Source: Micavibrio sp.
GTDB lineage: Bacteria > Pseudomonadota > Alphaproteobacteria > Micavibrionales > Micavibrionaceae
Length of the DNA: 39,004 nt
Assembly (NCBI GenBank): GCA_027075555.1
Contig: JALTAZ010000105.1
Location: 1 to 39,004 of the forward strand
Direction: 5' to 3'
How positions within the stretch are numbered: the stretch's first letter is position 1; the number at the start of each line of letters is the position of its first letter. Below, in pieces: positions 23,576 through 32,727 of the stretch. Under the pieces are notes generated by a model that had not been told where the DNA came from, did no database searches, and was given only the letters and a program-made list of their open reading frames with translations. Position numbers and translations under genes: made by a program.

Positions 23576-23640
23576 GTATCAGTTCCTTAAATTACATGAT
23601 ACATAATTATATCACTAAACTACATTACTAAACCATACTA

Positions 23641-24795
23641 CTAAACCACATTAAGAGCATTATTAAGATCAAGCGTTAAATCGTCTATATGCTCTATTCC
23701 TACGGATAATCGAAATAGCTGATCACTAACGCCTGCCTTGGCTCTAGCTGCCTTTCCCATTGATACATGGGTCATGGTTGCGGGGTGATTGATAAGGCTT
23801 TCCGTACCGCCAAGGCTTTGCGCGAGACGGAATATTTTAAGCTCATCGACAAAAGCAGATAGTTTAGATTTATCGGCTTTAATCTCAAAGCTAAGCATGG
23901 AGCCATAGCCACGTTGTTGGCGCGTGGCGATTTCATGCCCTTTATGACAGGGTAATCCTGGATAATAAACATTATCAATTTTTGGGTGTTCTAAGAGCAT
24001 TTGCGCAATTTTTTCTGCGTTTTCCTGCGCTCTTCTAACTCTAAGCTCTAGGGTTCTCATTCCGCGCAATGTCATATATGAATCAAATGGCGCACCAATA
24101 AGCCCCAAAGAATTCGCCCAAAACTCTAGGGTTGTAAGTATATCTTGATTATTCGTAGTAACGCATCCCCCCACAACATCGCTATGCCCGTTTAAAAACT
24201 TAGTAGTGGAGTGAAAAACTATATCCGCGCCAAGTTCCAGCGGGTTTTGTAATATTGGCGATAGGAAAGTATTATCACATACGGTAATTGCTCCCTTAGT
24301 CTTAGCATGGCGGGCTATCATTTTTATATCGGCTATGCGCATTACTGGGTTAGATGGGCTTTCAATTAAGACCATTTTAGGGCTGTGATCGCGGAATAAA
24401 CGCTCAACTTCCTTTTCATCATATTGATCTATGAATTTAAGTTTAAAGTGTTTTTTTTCTGCCAGCGCGCAGAGCATACGATAAGACCTGCCATAGCAAT
24501 CATAAGGCGCAACTATTAAATCGCCGTGATCTAAAAGATGGATAATAAGAGTCAAGGCCGCCATACCCGATGATGTTACGCAAGAGCCAATACCGCCTTC
24601 AATTTGCGTAATGGCATTTGCCAGATCATCGCGCGTTGGGTTACATGTTCTTGAATATTCATATGGCAGATGTTTTTCCAGCCCATCTATCTCAAAGGTA
24701 GAAGATAAATATATCGGCGCTATTACCGCCTTATGCGCCTTATCAGTGCTTATAGATGCTTGAACAACTGAGGTTCGTTTATATTTCTTGGTCAT
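23641..24795 (-). CDS. trans-sulfuration PLP enzyme (cystathionine lyase/synthase type)
   Basis: A 384-residue PLP enzyme of the Cys/Met metabolism family. The PLP lysine is K199 in FHSTTKFLNGHSDVVGG, the cofactor-ring aspartate D174 in VCDNTF, and the YEYSRTCNPTRD segment at 46-56 and SSGMAAL at 75-81 contribute the substrate and phosphate sites. The C-terminal SLGGTESLINHPATMTHVSM is typical. Family members include cystathionine beta-lyase, gamma-lyase and gamma-synthase, and sequence alone does not separate them safely here; the motif set best fits a lyase or gamma-synthase. An RNA-like structure lies upstream on the same strand. Confidence 0.9.
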   Translation of the reverse strand: MTKKYKRTSVVQASISTDKAHKAVIAPIYLSSTFEIDGLEKHLPYEYSRTCNPTRDDLANAITQIEGGIGSCVTSSGMAALTLIIHLLDHGDLIVAPYDCYGRSYRMLCALAEKKHFKLKFIDQYDEKEVERLFRDHSPKMVLIESPSNPVMRIADIKMIARHAKTKGAITVCDNTFLSPILQNPLELGADIVFHSTTKFLNGHSDVVGGCVTTNNQDILTTLEFWANSLGLIGAPFDSYMTLRGMRTLELRVRRAQENAEKIAQMLLEHPKIDNVYYPGLPCHKGHEIATRQQRGYGSMLSFEIKADKSKLSAFVDELKIFRLAQSLGGTESLINHPATMTHVSMGKAARAKAGVSDQLFRLSVGIEHIDDLTLDLNNALNVV

Positions 24796-24890
24796 GTCTT
24801 TATTTAAGCCTGAATTATTTTTAAAATATTAGGGCACTCTACCTTTGTAAATATTACATGTAAATAATTGATGGGTTTTTGATCTAGTGC

Positions 24891-24931
24891 AAATAAAAAA
24901 ATAAAAAACCGCTGCTTGATAAGGGCAGCGG
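24891..24931 (-). terminator. intrinsic terminator, reverse strand
   Basis: CCGCTGC (24909-24915) and GCAGCGG (24925-24931) form a perfect 7-base GC stem with a 9-base loop. On the reverse strand the stem is followed by a long T-rich tract. It ends a transcript that starts further right, not metC, whose start codon is 96 bases beyond. Confidence 0.85.
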
Positions 24932-25038
24932 CCAATTAAAATTAAAGTAAGTAAGCGAATCGACTTTTTGAGAAGGAGGAGCTTGAAATCTTTTTTAAAT
25001 CAACCTCTTAAAGTTAAAGGTTCTCAAATCATCTATTT
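24891..25038 (-). ncRNA. candidate small RNA or metC leader with anti-SD stretch
   Basis: On the reverse strand a GATAAT -10-like element at 25050-25045 would start a transcript near 25038 of about 145 bases. It contains a near-palindrome at 25022-25002 (AACCT...AGGTT arms), then an unpaired CTCCTCCTTCTC at 24981-24970, complementary to ribosome binding sites, and ends in the terminator at 24931-24891. A 5' hairpin, an anti-SD loop and a terminal hairpin are typical of trans-acting alphaproteobacterial sRNAs. The -35 element is weak. It could also be an attenuator in the leader of the metC-like gene. No match to a named RNA family is claimed. Confidence 0.45.
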
Positions 25039-25276
25039 GTAATTATTATCCTTAAATATGGCAGAAAAAAGGAAATAACATGCCATTTTACTGATATTTT
25101 GCTATCATATTGTTATTAAATGATTTTTTAGTGTTGAAAACATTTGTAAAACACTTATATGGTTGTTTTTTTATCGTTTTTATCGTTTATGATCGCTTTT
25201 ATTCCTTAAATTATCTTGTATAAGGCTGTTTTACTAAGGTTGTAATTAAGATTTTAGCTGCATACAAAAATACTTA

Positions 25277-25309
25277 TTAGGGTAATTAGGGTAATTAGGG
25301 TAAATTCCC
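25277..25309 (+). repeat. GGGTAATTA repeat array upstream of acnA
   Basis: Two perfect copies of GGGTAATTA (25280-25288, 25289-25297) run into GGGTAAATTCCC (25298-25309), itself an inverted repeat. The same word occurs as a perfect 12-base palindrome GGGTAATTACCC at 28109-28120 after acnA. It looks like an operator with direct and inverted half-sites controlling aconitase. Confidence 0.55.
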
Positions 25310-25408
25310 TATTACTATCTTAATATTATTGATATACAATCTTTTTGGTTTGGCTGCGCGCTAAGCTGTTAGTTCAATATATTCATATTATAAAATGAGG
25401 CTTATCCC

Positions 25409-28081
25409 ATGGCACGTACAGGAACAGATTCCTTAAATACCCGTAAAACTCTTAGCGTAGAGGGCAAGGAGTATGATTATTTCTCGCTTAAGGCGGCAGA
25501 AGAAAAAATCGGTGATATTTCAAGGCTTCCTTATACGTTAAAAGTATTGCTAGAGAATTTGCTTAGAAATGAAGATGGGCGCAGTGTTACGACTAGTGAT
25601 ATTAAGGCGCTCGCTGATTGGCTTAAGGAAAAAAAGTCAAATCACGAGATAGCTTACCGACCTGCGCGCGTTCTTATGCAGGATTTTACAGGTGTGCCGG
25701 CGGTAGTAGATCTAGCAGCAATGAGAGAAGCTGTTATTTCCTTAAGCCAATCGGCAGATAAGATCAATCCACTTGTTCCTGTTGATTTGGTTATTGATCA
25801 TTCGGTTATGGTTGATGAATCTGGAACGCCTTTGGCTTTTAAACATAATGTTAAGCGTGAGTTTGAACGTAATGCAGAGCGTTATGAGTTTTTAAAATGG
25901 GGGCAGGGCGCATTTGATAATTTCCGCGTTGTTCCACCTGGGACAGGGATTTGCCATCAGGTTAATCTTGAATATTTGGCGCAAAGCGTCTGGCTTGATA
26001 AAGATGATGCAAATCCAGATAGAAATATTATCTATCCTGATACCCTTGTAGGTACAGATTCGCATACAACTATGGTTAATGGTCTGGCTGTGCTTGGCTG
26101 GGGTGTTGGTGGTATTGAGGCAGAGGCCGCCATGTTAGGACAACCCGTATCAATGCTTATCCCCGAAGTTGTAGGCTTTAAGCTAACAGGGCAAATGAAA
26201 GAAGGTACAACCGCAACTGATCTTGTGTTGCGCGTTGTTGAAATGTTGCGCACTCTTGGCGTAGTTGGTAAATTTGTTGAGTTTTATGGTGATGGGCTTG
26301 ACCATCTATCATTGGCCGATCAGGCAACTATTGCCAATATGGCGCCAGAATATGGCGCAACTTGTGGATTTTTCCCAATTGATGAGGAAACGCTTAATTA
26401 TCTGCGTTTTACAGGGCGTGACCCCCACCGCGTAAAGGTGGTTGAAGAATATGCCAAGGTGCAAGGGATGTGGCGTGATGCCAGCACTCCTGATCCTGAA
26501 TTTACAACCACTATGACGCTTGATTTAGGCGATGTTGAGCCCGCAATTTCAGGGCCAAAGCGCCCGCAGGATCGAATTGCTTTATCTGCTGCGTCAAAGG
26601 CGTTTGAGCAGCTTGTGCCAGAGCATAAATCAATACCGGCAAAGGGGCAGGATTTCACTATAGATAATGGCGATGTTGTAATTGCCGCAATTACAAGCTG
26701 TACTAATACTTCTAACCCATCGGTCATGGTGGCAGCGGGCTTAGTAGCGCGCAAGGCCCACGCACTTGGTATGAAAGTCAAACCATGGGTTAAAACCTCT
26801 CTAGCCCCTGGATCACAGGTGGTTAGCGAATATTTGAATAAAGCAGGTCTGCAAGATGATCTTGATGCGCTGGGTTTTAATACTGTGGGCTATGGCTGTA
26901 CTACTTGTATCGGTAATTCAGGGCCTTTATTAGAGCCAGTAGGAGCGGCAGTAGATGAAGGTGATCTTAACGTCGCGGCCGTTTTATCAGGAAATCGTAA
27001 TTTTGAGGGGCGTATTTCCCCGCAAATTAAGTCAAATTATCTTGCTTCGCCTCCACTGGTAGTAGCTTACGCTCTAGCGGGTTCAATGCGCGTTGATTTG
27101 CTTAATGAGCCTTTAGGGCAAGATAGTAACGGCAATGATGTCTATCTTAAAGATATATGGCCAAGTAACGCCGAAGTTGCGCAAACAGTGGCGCAGTGTC
27201 TAACCCCTGAAATGTTTGCCGAGCGTTACGCTAATGTGTTTAAAGGTACGCAAGAATGGCAGGAAATAGGCGGTGATCAATCGGGGCTGACTTATGATTG
27301 GCAGGAAGACTCTACCTATGTTCGCAACCCGCCATTTTTTACATCTATAAGCAAAGATATAAGCGAGCTGAGCGATATTGAAGATGCTTATGCTCTTGCA
27401 CTTTTGGGGGATTCGGTAACGACCGATCATATATCGCCTGCTGGTGCGATTAAGGCGGATTCGCCTGCTGGTTCATATTTGCTAGAGCATGGTGTTGATC
27501 CGCGAGATTTTAACTCTTACGGGTCACGCCGTGGTAATGATCAGGTTATGACAAGAGGAACCTTTGCAAATATCCGTATCCGCAATGAAATGTTAGATAA
27601 TGTTGAGGGCGGCTATACCAGATATATTCCAAGTGGTGAGCAAATGAGCATTTATGAAGCAGCAGTGCGCTATCAGGCACAAGGGTATCCTTTAGTGGTT
27701 ATTGCTGGTAAGGAATATGGCACAGGCTCAAGCCGTGACTGGGCGGCAAAAGGAACGCGCCTGTTGGGCGTTAAGGCAGTTATAGCCGAGAGTTTTGAGC
27801 GTATTCACCGCTCTAACCTTATTGGAATGGGGGTATTACCGTTACAATTTAAAGAAGGCCAAGGGCGCAAAAGCCTTAACTTGCGCGGTGATGAAAGGTT
27901 TTCTATTAAGGGAATATCCGAAGGGCTTTCACCTGCCAAGATTGTAACATTAAAAATCAGATATAATGATGGATCAGAGCATGAAATAGATTTATTATGT
28001 CGCATTGATACATTAGATGAGTTGGAATACTACCGTAATGGTGGTATCTTGCACTATGTTCTAAGAAGTTTGGCAGGCTAG
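25409..28081 (+). CDS. acnA: aconitate hydratase A
   Basis: Aconitase of the AcnA/IRP1 type, which isomerises citrate to isocitrate in the TCA cycle with a [4Fe-4S] cluster. The cluster cysteines are C431 in [10 protein letters not shown] and C497/C500 in [12 protein letters not shown], in the expected places. The C-terminal swivel domain has the [16 protein letters not shown] loop with substrate-binding residues. At 890 residues it is full length and appears intact. The gene has a repeated operator-like array upstream and a palindrome downstream. Confidence 0.98.
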   Translation: MARTGTDSLNTRKTLSVEGKEYDYFSLKAAEEKIGDISRLPYTLKVLLENLLRNEDGRSVTTSDIKALADWLKEKKSNHEIAYRPARVLMQDFTGVPAVVDLAAMREAVISLSQSADKINPLVPVDLVIDHSVMVDESGTPLAFKHNVKREFERNAERYEFLKWGQGAFDNFRVVPPGTGICHQVNLEYLAQSVWLDKDDANPDRNIIYPDTLVGTDSHTTMVNGLAVLGWGVGGIEAEAAMLGQPVSMLIPEVVGFKLTGQMKEGTTATDLVLRVVEMLRTLGVVGKFVEFYGDGLDHLSLADQATIANMAPEYGATCGFFPIDEETLNYLRFTGRDPHRVKVVEEYAKVQGMWRDASTPDPEFTTTMTLDLGDVEPAISGPKRPQDRIALSAASKAFEQLVPEHKSIPAKGQDFTIDNGDVVIAAITSCTNTSNPSVMVAAGLVARKAHALGMKVKPWVKTSLAPGSQVVSEYLNKAGLQDDLDALGFNTVGYGCTTCIGNSGPLLEPVGAAVDEGDLNVAAVLSGNRNFEGRISPQIKSNYLASPPLVVAYALAGSMRVDLLNEPLGQDSNGNDVYLKDIWPSNAEVAQTVAQCLTPEMFAERYANVFKGTQEWQEIGGDQSGLTYDWQEDSTYVRNPPFFTSISKDISELSDIEDAYALALLGDSVTTDHISPAGAIKADSPAGSYLLEHGVDPRDFNSYGSRRGNDQVMTRGTFANIRIRNEMLDNVEGGYTRYIPSGEQMSIYEAAVRYQAQGYPLVVIAGKEYGTGSSRDWAAKGTRLLGVKAVIAESFERIHRSNLIGMGVLPLQFKEGQGRKSLNLRGDERFSIKGISEGLSPAKIVTLKIRYNDGSEHEIDLLCRIDTLDELEYYRNGGILHYVLRSLAG

Positions 28082-28108
28082 AAAAACTTGTTTTAAATTA
28101 CGTTATTT

Positions 28109-28120
28109 GGGTAATTACCC
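28109..28120. promoter_or_regulatory. GGGTAATTACCC palindrome between acnA and the polysaccharide genes
   Basis: A perfect 12-base palindrome, 38 bases before the likely start of the nucleotide-sugar dehydrogenase and 28 bases after acnA. It shares GGGTAATTA with the array before acnA, so the same regulator may act at both places. Confidence 0.45.
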
Positions 28121-28157
28121 CTTGCCCCAAGCGGAAACATTATATAAGTCTAAAAGC

Positions 28158-29468
28158 ATGAATTTAGATCTTGAAAATTATGACATTACGGTAGTTGGTC
28201 TGGGTTATGTTGGAATGCCTCTCGCCATTGCCTTGGCAAAGTATTTCCCCGTAAAAGGTTTTGATATTAATCACAAACGAGTAAGTGAATTATCCAAAGG
28301 CTGGGACTCTAATAGAGAGGTTCCTCAAGCGCAAATTAGGACTTCGAGCTGTAATTTTACTGATAATATTGATGATATAAAGGGCAGCAATATCTATATT
28401 GTTACCGTTCCGACCCCTATTGATGAAAATAACAAACCCGATCTTGGGGCGCTGAGCGCTGCAACAAAAATGATTGCGGATATTTTAAAAAAGGGGGATA
28501 TTATTGTTTATGAAAGCACAGTATATCCTGGAGTTACCGAAGAAATATGCGGAGATATCCTAGAGCGGGGTAGTGGATTTAAATCAGGGGTAGATTTCTT
28601 CTTAGGCTATTCACCAGAACGTATAAACCCCGGTGATACAGAGCATACAGTTGAGAATATTACCAAAATTATTGCCGCTCAAAATGATGATGTTGCTGAT
28701 TTATTGACTAAGATTTATGGTTCTATGAATGGCGGGCGTATATTCAAGGCAAAGGATATAAAAACCGCTGAGGCGGCAAAAGCCATAGAAAATGCACAGC
28801 GTGATATAAATATTGCCTTTGTTAATGAGATTACCATGCTGCTCAATAAGGTGGGTGTTTCGGCCTATGATGTGCTAGAGGCGGCAGGCACAAAATGGAA
28901 TTTCCTAAGTTTTAGCCCCGGTTTAGTTGGTGGTCATTGCATAGGTGTTGATCCATATTATTTAGCAGAAACGGCAACTAAGGTTGGGCATAAGTCAGAG
29001 CTTATCCTAGCTGGGCGCAAGCTCAATGATAATATGGGCGAATATATCGCAGGCAGGGTTGATAGATATATCAACCGCGCGAAAAAGGTCAGTAACGCCA
29101 AGGCAAAGATTTTGGTTTTGGGCTTTACCTTTAAGGAAAATATAAACGATATCCGCAATACCAAGGTCATTGATCTTGTAAATTCATTAAAAGAGTTTGG
29201 GCATGAGGTTGATATTCATGACCCACATGCGGTTGTCGATGATGTTAAAGAGTTTTACGGGCTTGATCTGTTATCTTCTATACCAAGTAAGGGGGGCTAT
29301 GATTGCATAGTTTTAGCCGTTGCACATCAAACTTACAAGGATATGGGTGTTGGTAATATTGCTCAATTACTGGCCTATGATGATAATTCAAAGGCAATTA
29401 TTTATGATATTAAAGCTCTATGGCGTAAGGAAAAAATGCCTGATAATGTGCTGTATAAATATTTATAG
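28158..29468 (+). CDS. UDP-sugar 6-dehydrogenase, TviB/WbpO type
   Basis: A 436-residue NAD-dependent nucleotide-sugar dehydrogenase that oxidises C6 of a UDP-hexose (often UDP-GlcNAc or UDP-GalNAc) to a uronate for surface polysaccharide. Rossmann motif GLGYVGMP near 14-21, the STVYPGVTEEICG segment, the SPERINPGD motif and the catalytic Cys in GGHCIGVDPYYL (C261) are all present; the C-terminal FTFKENINDIRNTK is typical. I take the ATG at 28158 as start; an upstream TTG at 28107 would add 17 residues and overlap the palindrome. It opens the polysaccharide cluster. Confidence 0.92.
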   Translation: MNLDLENYDITVVGLGYVGMPLAIALAKYFPVKGFDINHKRVSELSKGWDSNREVPQAQIRTSSCNFTDNIDDIKGSNIYIVTVPTPIDENNKPDLGALSAATKMIADILKKGDIIVYESTVYPGVTEEICGDILERGSGFKSGVDFFLGYSPERINPGDTEHTVENITKIIAAQNDDVADLLTKIYGSMNGGRIFKAKDIKTAEAAKAIENAQRDINIAFVNEITMLLNKVGVSAYDVLEAAGTKWNFLSFSPGLVGGHCIGVDPYYLAETATKVGHKSELILAGRKLNDNMGEYIAGRVDRYINRAKKVSNAKAKILVLGFTFKENINDIRNTKVIDLVNSLKEFGHEVDIHDPHAVVDDVKEFYGLDLLSSIPSKGGYDCIVLAVAHQTYKDMGVGNIAQLLAYDDNSKAIIYDIKALWRKEKMPDNVLYKYL

Positions 29469-29615
29469 CTACTGTAATAATATGGATAGTAAAGGGTTAT
29501 GATTAAAAAGGTTAGGAAAAACTCCATGACTTGTTATTTTTTATAATATAACCCACCGCCATTTATGGTCTTTTAAATTGAGTTTTATTCCCCCATATGA
29601 AGGAGAGAACATATA

Positions 29616-31508
29616 ATGTGTGGCATTGCCGGATATTATACGATTGATCGTAGCATAGTGCCACAAAAGGGCTTAGAGCTTTTGAAAAATATGACCGATA
29701 CAATGTTTCATCGCGGCCCTGATTCTAGTGGCTATTGGTGTGATAGCAAAAAAGGGATATATCTAGGTCATAGGCGCTTGTCTATTCTTGACCTATCAGA
29801 TGCTGGTTCTCAACCAATGATATCGCAATGTGGGCGATATATTATGGTTTTTAATGGCGAGATTTATAATTTTGATAATATAAGAGCAGAGCTTAAAAAA
29901 ATTGATTCCCAAATATCATTTAAAGGTCACAGTGATACAGAAATATTATTAGAGAGCTTTGCTAGGATAGGTTTTGAAAAAACTTTGAACCTTATAAAAG
30001 GAATGTTTGCAATCGCTTTATGGGATAATAGGGAAGAAAAAATTTATCTAATAAGGGATCATGTTGGAAAAAAACCCCTTTATTTCGGTATTATTAAGGA
30101 TAAGATTGTTTTTGCTTCTGAATTAAAAGCGATTAGGGATATATCTAACAATAATCTTGAAATTAGCACCAAAGCATTAAACTTATATAATTATTTCGGA
30201 TTTATACCTTCGCCATATTCTATATATTCTGATATTTACAAATTGCCACCATCTAGCTATGTAATATTAGAAAAAAACGACATATTAGTCGGAAATTCTA
30301 ATAACTTAATAGAAAAAGCAAAGAAATATTGGAAATTTTCCAAAAGAGATAATCAACTTAGCAAAGTTAGTAAAGAATATCAGGAAAGGGAGCTCCTTTC
30401 TATCCTTAAAGAGGCAGTATCTAAAAGAATGATTTCAGATGCCCCTATAGGAGCATTCTTATCAGGGGGGATAGATTCCTCACTTATATGTGCGTTGATG
30501 CAAGAAAATTCAAATAATGCGATCAATACATATAGTATAGGATTTTCAAATAATGAATTTGATGAATCTAGTCATGCCGCGAAAGTTGCAAAATATTTAG
30601 GTACTAACCATACAACATATATGTTAGACCCAAGTGATACTAAAGAAATAATTCCAGATTTGCATAAAATTTATGATGAACCATTTGCAGATTATTCACA
30701 AATACCAACAGCAATAATTTGTCAGCAAGCAAAAACGGCCACAACCGTAGCCCTTAGTGGTGATGGTGGTGATGAGGTATTTTGCGGGTATAAGCGCTAT
30801 TTTATGCTTAAAAAACTATTGGATTATGGCAATATAATGCCTTTATCCCTACGCAAGGCGGTTTGTGCATTATTATTATTAGCTAGTCAAAAATCTTATA
30901 ATAAATTAGGCATCAATGGAAAGCGTATATATTCTATTGCAGGTTTTTTGACGCAAAAGAATATAGAAAAAGCGCAATTACGGGCATTAAGTATCAATCC
31001 TGAATTAGATTTTTTTAATGACTTATATATTGGAGATTTAGACGATTTAGATGATTTTGAAAAAATGATGATGATTGATAGTAATCTTTATTTGCCCGAT
31101 GATATATTGGTAAAGGTTGATAGGGCTTCTATGTTTTCATCTTTAGAGGTCAGAAGTCCCTTACTTGACAAAGATGTAATAGAATTTGCATGGCAACTAC
31201 CTATAGAGAGTAAAATTTTTGCATGTAAAGGTAAAGGCAAGAAACATTTATATGATTTGCTTTGTAAATATGTTCCTTCAGAAATTATCGACAGACCAAA
31301 ACAGGGATTTACCCCACCAATAGCAAGTTGGCTAAAGGCGGATTTAAAGGAATGGGCACATGATATATTATATATTGATACCCCATTATATGAAAAGAGC
31401 TATAAAGAAAAATGTTGGAATGAGTTTATTTGCGGATATAAAGATAACCACCATGTTATATGGTCTATATTGATGGCTCAATCATGGTTTTTAAATTCAA
31501 AAAATTAA
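29616..31508 (+). CDS. glutamine-dependent asparagine synthase-like amidotransferase
   Basis: A 630-residue AsnB-family protein. The N-terminal glutaminase starts with Cys2 (MCGIAGYY), with HRGPDSSG near 33-40 and FNGEIYNF. The synthetase half has the ATP pyrophosphatase loop LSGGIDSSLI near 282-291, SGDGGDEVFCGYKRY and LPDDILVKVDRASM. All key residues are present. Because it lies inside a surface polysaccharide cluster, it may amidate a uronic acid sugar made with the preceding dehydrogenase, as AsnB-like proteins in O-antigen clusters are thought to do, and not make free asparagine. AAGGAGAG precedes the start. Confidence 0.93.
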   Translation: MCGIAGYYTIDRSIVPQKGLELLKNMTDTMFHRGPDSSGYWCDSKKGIYLGHRRLSILDLSDAGSQPMISQCGRYIMVFNGEIYNFDNIRAELKKIDSQISFKGHSDTEILLESFARIGFEKTLNLIKGMFAIALWDNREEKIYLIRDHVGKKPLYFGIIKDKIVFASELKAIRDISNNNLEISTKALNLYNYFGFIPSPYSIYSDIYKLPPSSYVILEKNDILVGNSNNLIEKAKKYWKFSKRDNQLSKVSKEYQERELLSILKEAVSKRMISDAPIGAFLSGGIDSSLICALMQENSNNAINTYSIGFSNNEFDESSHAAKVAKYLGTNHTTYMLDPSDTKEIIPDLHKIYDEPFADYSQIPTAIICQQAKTATTVALSGDGGDEVFCGYKRYFMLKKLLDYGNIMPLSLRKAVCALLLLASQKSYNKLGINGKRIYSIAGFLTQKNIEKAQLRALSINPELDFFNDLYIGDLDDLDDFEKMMMIDSNLYLPDDILVKVDRASMFSSLEVRSPLLDKDVIEFAWQLPIESKIFACKGKGKKHLYDLLCKYVPSEIIDRPKQGFTPPIASWLKADLKEWAHDILYIDTPLYEKSYKEKCWNEFICGYKDNHHVIWSILMAQSWFLNSKN

Positions 31509-31526
31509 AATTGTAAAGTTATAAAA

Positions 31527-32639
31527 ATGGTAGATAGATTTAAAAAGCCAAAAGTCCTTTTTATGCTTCCTACACTAGAAGCAGGGGGGGCTGAGAGGAT
31601 TTTAGTAACCTTGCTTAATAATATAGATCGACAAAAATTTTCACCAGAATTTCTGGCCTTAAAGGATAATGGTCCGGTCAAAGAGTGGATAAACAAAGAT
31701 ATTCCATTTCATTCTTTTGGAAATAGAACAATTAAAACCAGTATAGTTGCTTTTCTAAAATTCATAAAAAAAGAAAAGCCAGATATTATTTTTACAACTA
31801 TGGTACATTCAAATGCTTTGGCTCTATTGGCAAAAATCTTTTTTCCTAAAATTAAAGTAATTGTAAGAGAGGCGGCGTTGCCATCTGTTTTAATCTCAAA
31901 ATATGGATTTAAAGGCAGGTTATGTATTTTTGTATATAAATTACTATATCCTAAGGCTGATGTGGTTATTAGTAATTGTTCACAAATGATTGATGATTTT
32001 GAAAAAGTTATAAAAATTAAGACAGATAATCATAAGATTTTATTTAATCCCGTAGATACTAGGCGCATATATGCCAAACTTCCTGAAAAAATAGAAAAAA
32101 CATCAGATAAAATAAATTTTGTTGCCGTTGGTAGGCTCTCTTATGAAAAGGGGTATGATAGGCTAATTAAGTCTTTGGGTGGTTTAAATATCGATAAAAA
32201 CTGGCGTTTTGATATAATCGGAGATGGTGAATATAAAAAAGTTCTTCAAGATCTAATTAAAGAAAATGGTTTGGAAAATAAGGTTTTTTTGCGTGGTTAT
32301 CATTCCAACCCATGGGTAATTGCCGCGAATGCAGATTGCTTATTATTGCCCTCACGCTGGGAGGGTATGCCAAATGTTGTGCTTGAGGGATTTGCCTGTG
32401 GTATTCCTGCTATTGCAATTAGTCAAGCGGGGGGAATAATGGATATAGCCAAATATGCAGATAAATCCATATTGAATATAGTTGATAATATGGATCAATT
32501 TGTTCAGGCGATGGGCAAAATAGAAATTATGGATAAGGATCAAGATATAAATAGGAATAAAAATATAATATCAAAACTGCCTGAGGAATTTAATCTTGAG
32601 CGTGTAATTAAGAATTTTGAAGGAATGCTTAATAATTAA
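31527..32639 (+). CDS. glycosyltransferase, GT4 family
   Basis: A 370-residue GT-B fold transferase for polysaccharide assembly at the cytoplasmic side of the inner membrane. The N-terminal LPTLEAGGAER at 14-24 is the acceptor-side motif; VGRLSYEKGYDRLI and the E-x7-E motif EGMPNVVLE (E279/E287) in the sugar-nucleotide-binding half are typical of GT4. A run of seven G at 31584-31590 encodes the Gly-Gly-Ala. It follows the asparagine-synthase-like gene by 18 bases, probably in one operon. The sugar transferred is not known. Confidence 0.92.
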   Translation: MVDRFKKPKVLFMLPTLEAGGAERILVTLLNNIDRQKFSPEFLALKDNGPVKEWINKDIPFHSFGNRTIKTSIVAFLKFIKKEKPDIIFTTMVHSNALALLAKIFFPKIKVIVREAALPSVLISKYGFKGRLCIFVYKLLYPKADVVISNCSQMIDDFEKVIKIKTDNHKILFNPVDTRRIYAKLPEKIEKTSDKINFVAVGRLSYEKGYDRLIKSLGGLNIDKNWRFDIIGDGEYKKVLQDLIKENGLENKVFLRGYHSNPWVIAANADCLLLPSRWEGMPNVVLEGFACGIPAIAISQAGGIMDIAKYADKSILNIVDNMDQFVQAMGKIEIMDKDQDINRNKNIISKLPEEFNLERVIKNFEGMLNN

Positions 32640-32727
32640 AAGCAATATATTGAAATATATGAAACATCACAGTACAACAGCAATGCAAAATAATAAATTA
32701 TATAAAATTATAAAGGCTATATAAAAA

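Larger units (their letters stand above)
24796..25408. other. 613-base gene-free region between metC-like gene and acnA
   Basis: No open reading frame of note. On the reverse strand it holds a candidate small RNA or leader ending in a strong terminator (24891-25040). On the forward strand it holds the GGGTAATTA array (25277-25309) before aconitase. The part from 25060 to 25260 is AT-rich with no structure I can name. A promoter for acnA is likely close to 25330-25345 but no clean -35/-10 pair stands out. Confidence 0.6.

Noticed and set aside
24796-25038. SAM riboswitch upstream of the metC-like gene
   Set aside because: I could not match the conserved core of SAM-I or SAM-II; the visible structure is better described as an anti-SD RNA with a terminator.
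24961-25040. Forward-strand leader peptide after AAGGAGG near 24973
   Set aside because: The TTG is only 3 bases from the SD-like sequence and the 19-codon frame has no attenuator-like codon bias; the same bases fit the reverse-strand anti-SD better.
25277-25309. Repeat array read as a CRISPR or telomere-like repeat
   Set aside because: Only three 9-base units with no spacers; a promoter-proximal operator is the simpler reading.
26398-26781. Reverse-strand reading frame of 127 codons inside acnA
   Set aside because: Antisense to conserved aconitase motifs; a shadow of its codon use.
28107-28157. TTG start at 28107 for the nucleotide-sugar dehydrogenase
   Set aside because: It would add 17 residues not expected before the Rossmann fold and overlaps the palindrome; the ATG at 28158 is the normal family start.
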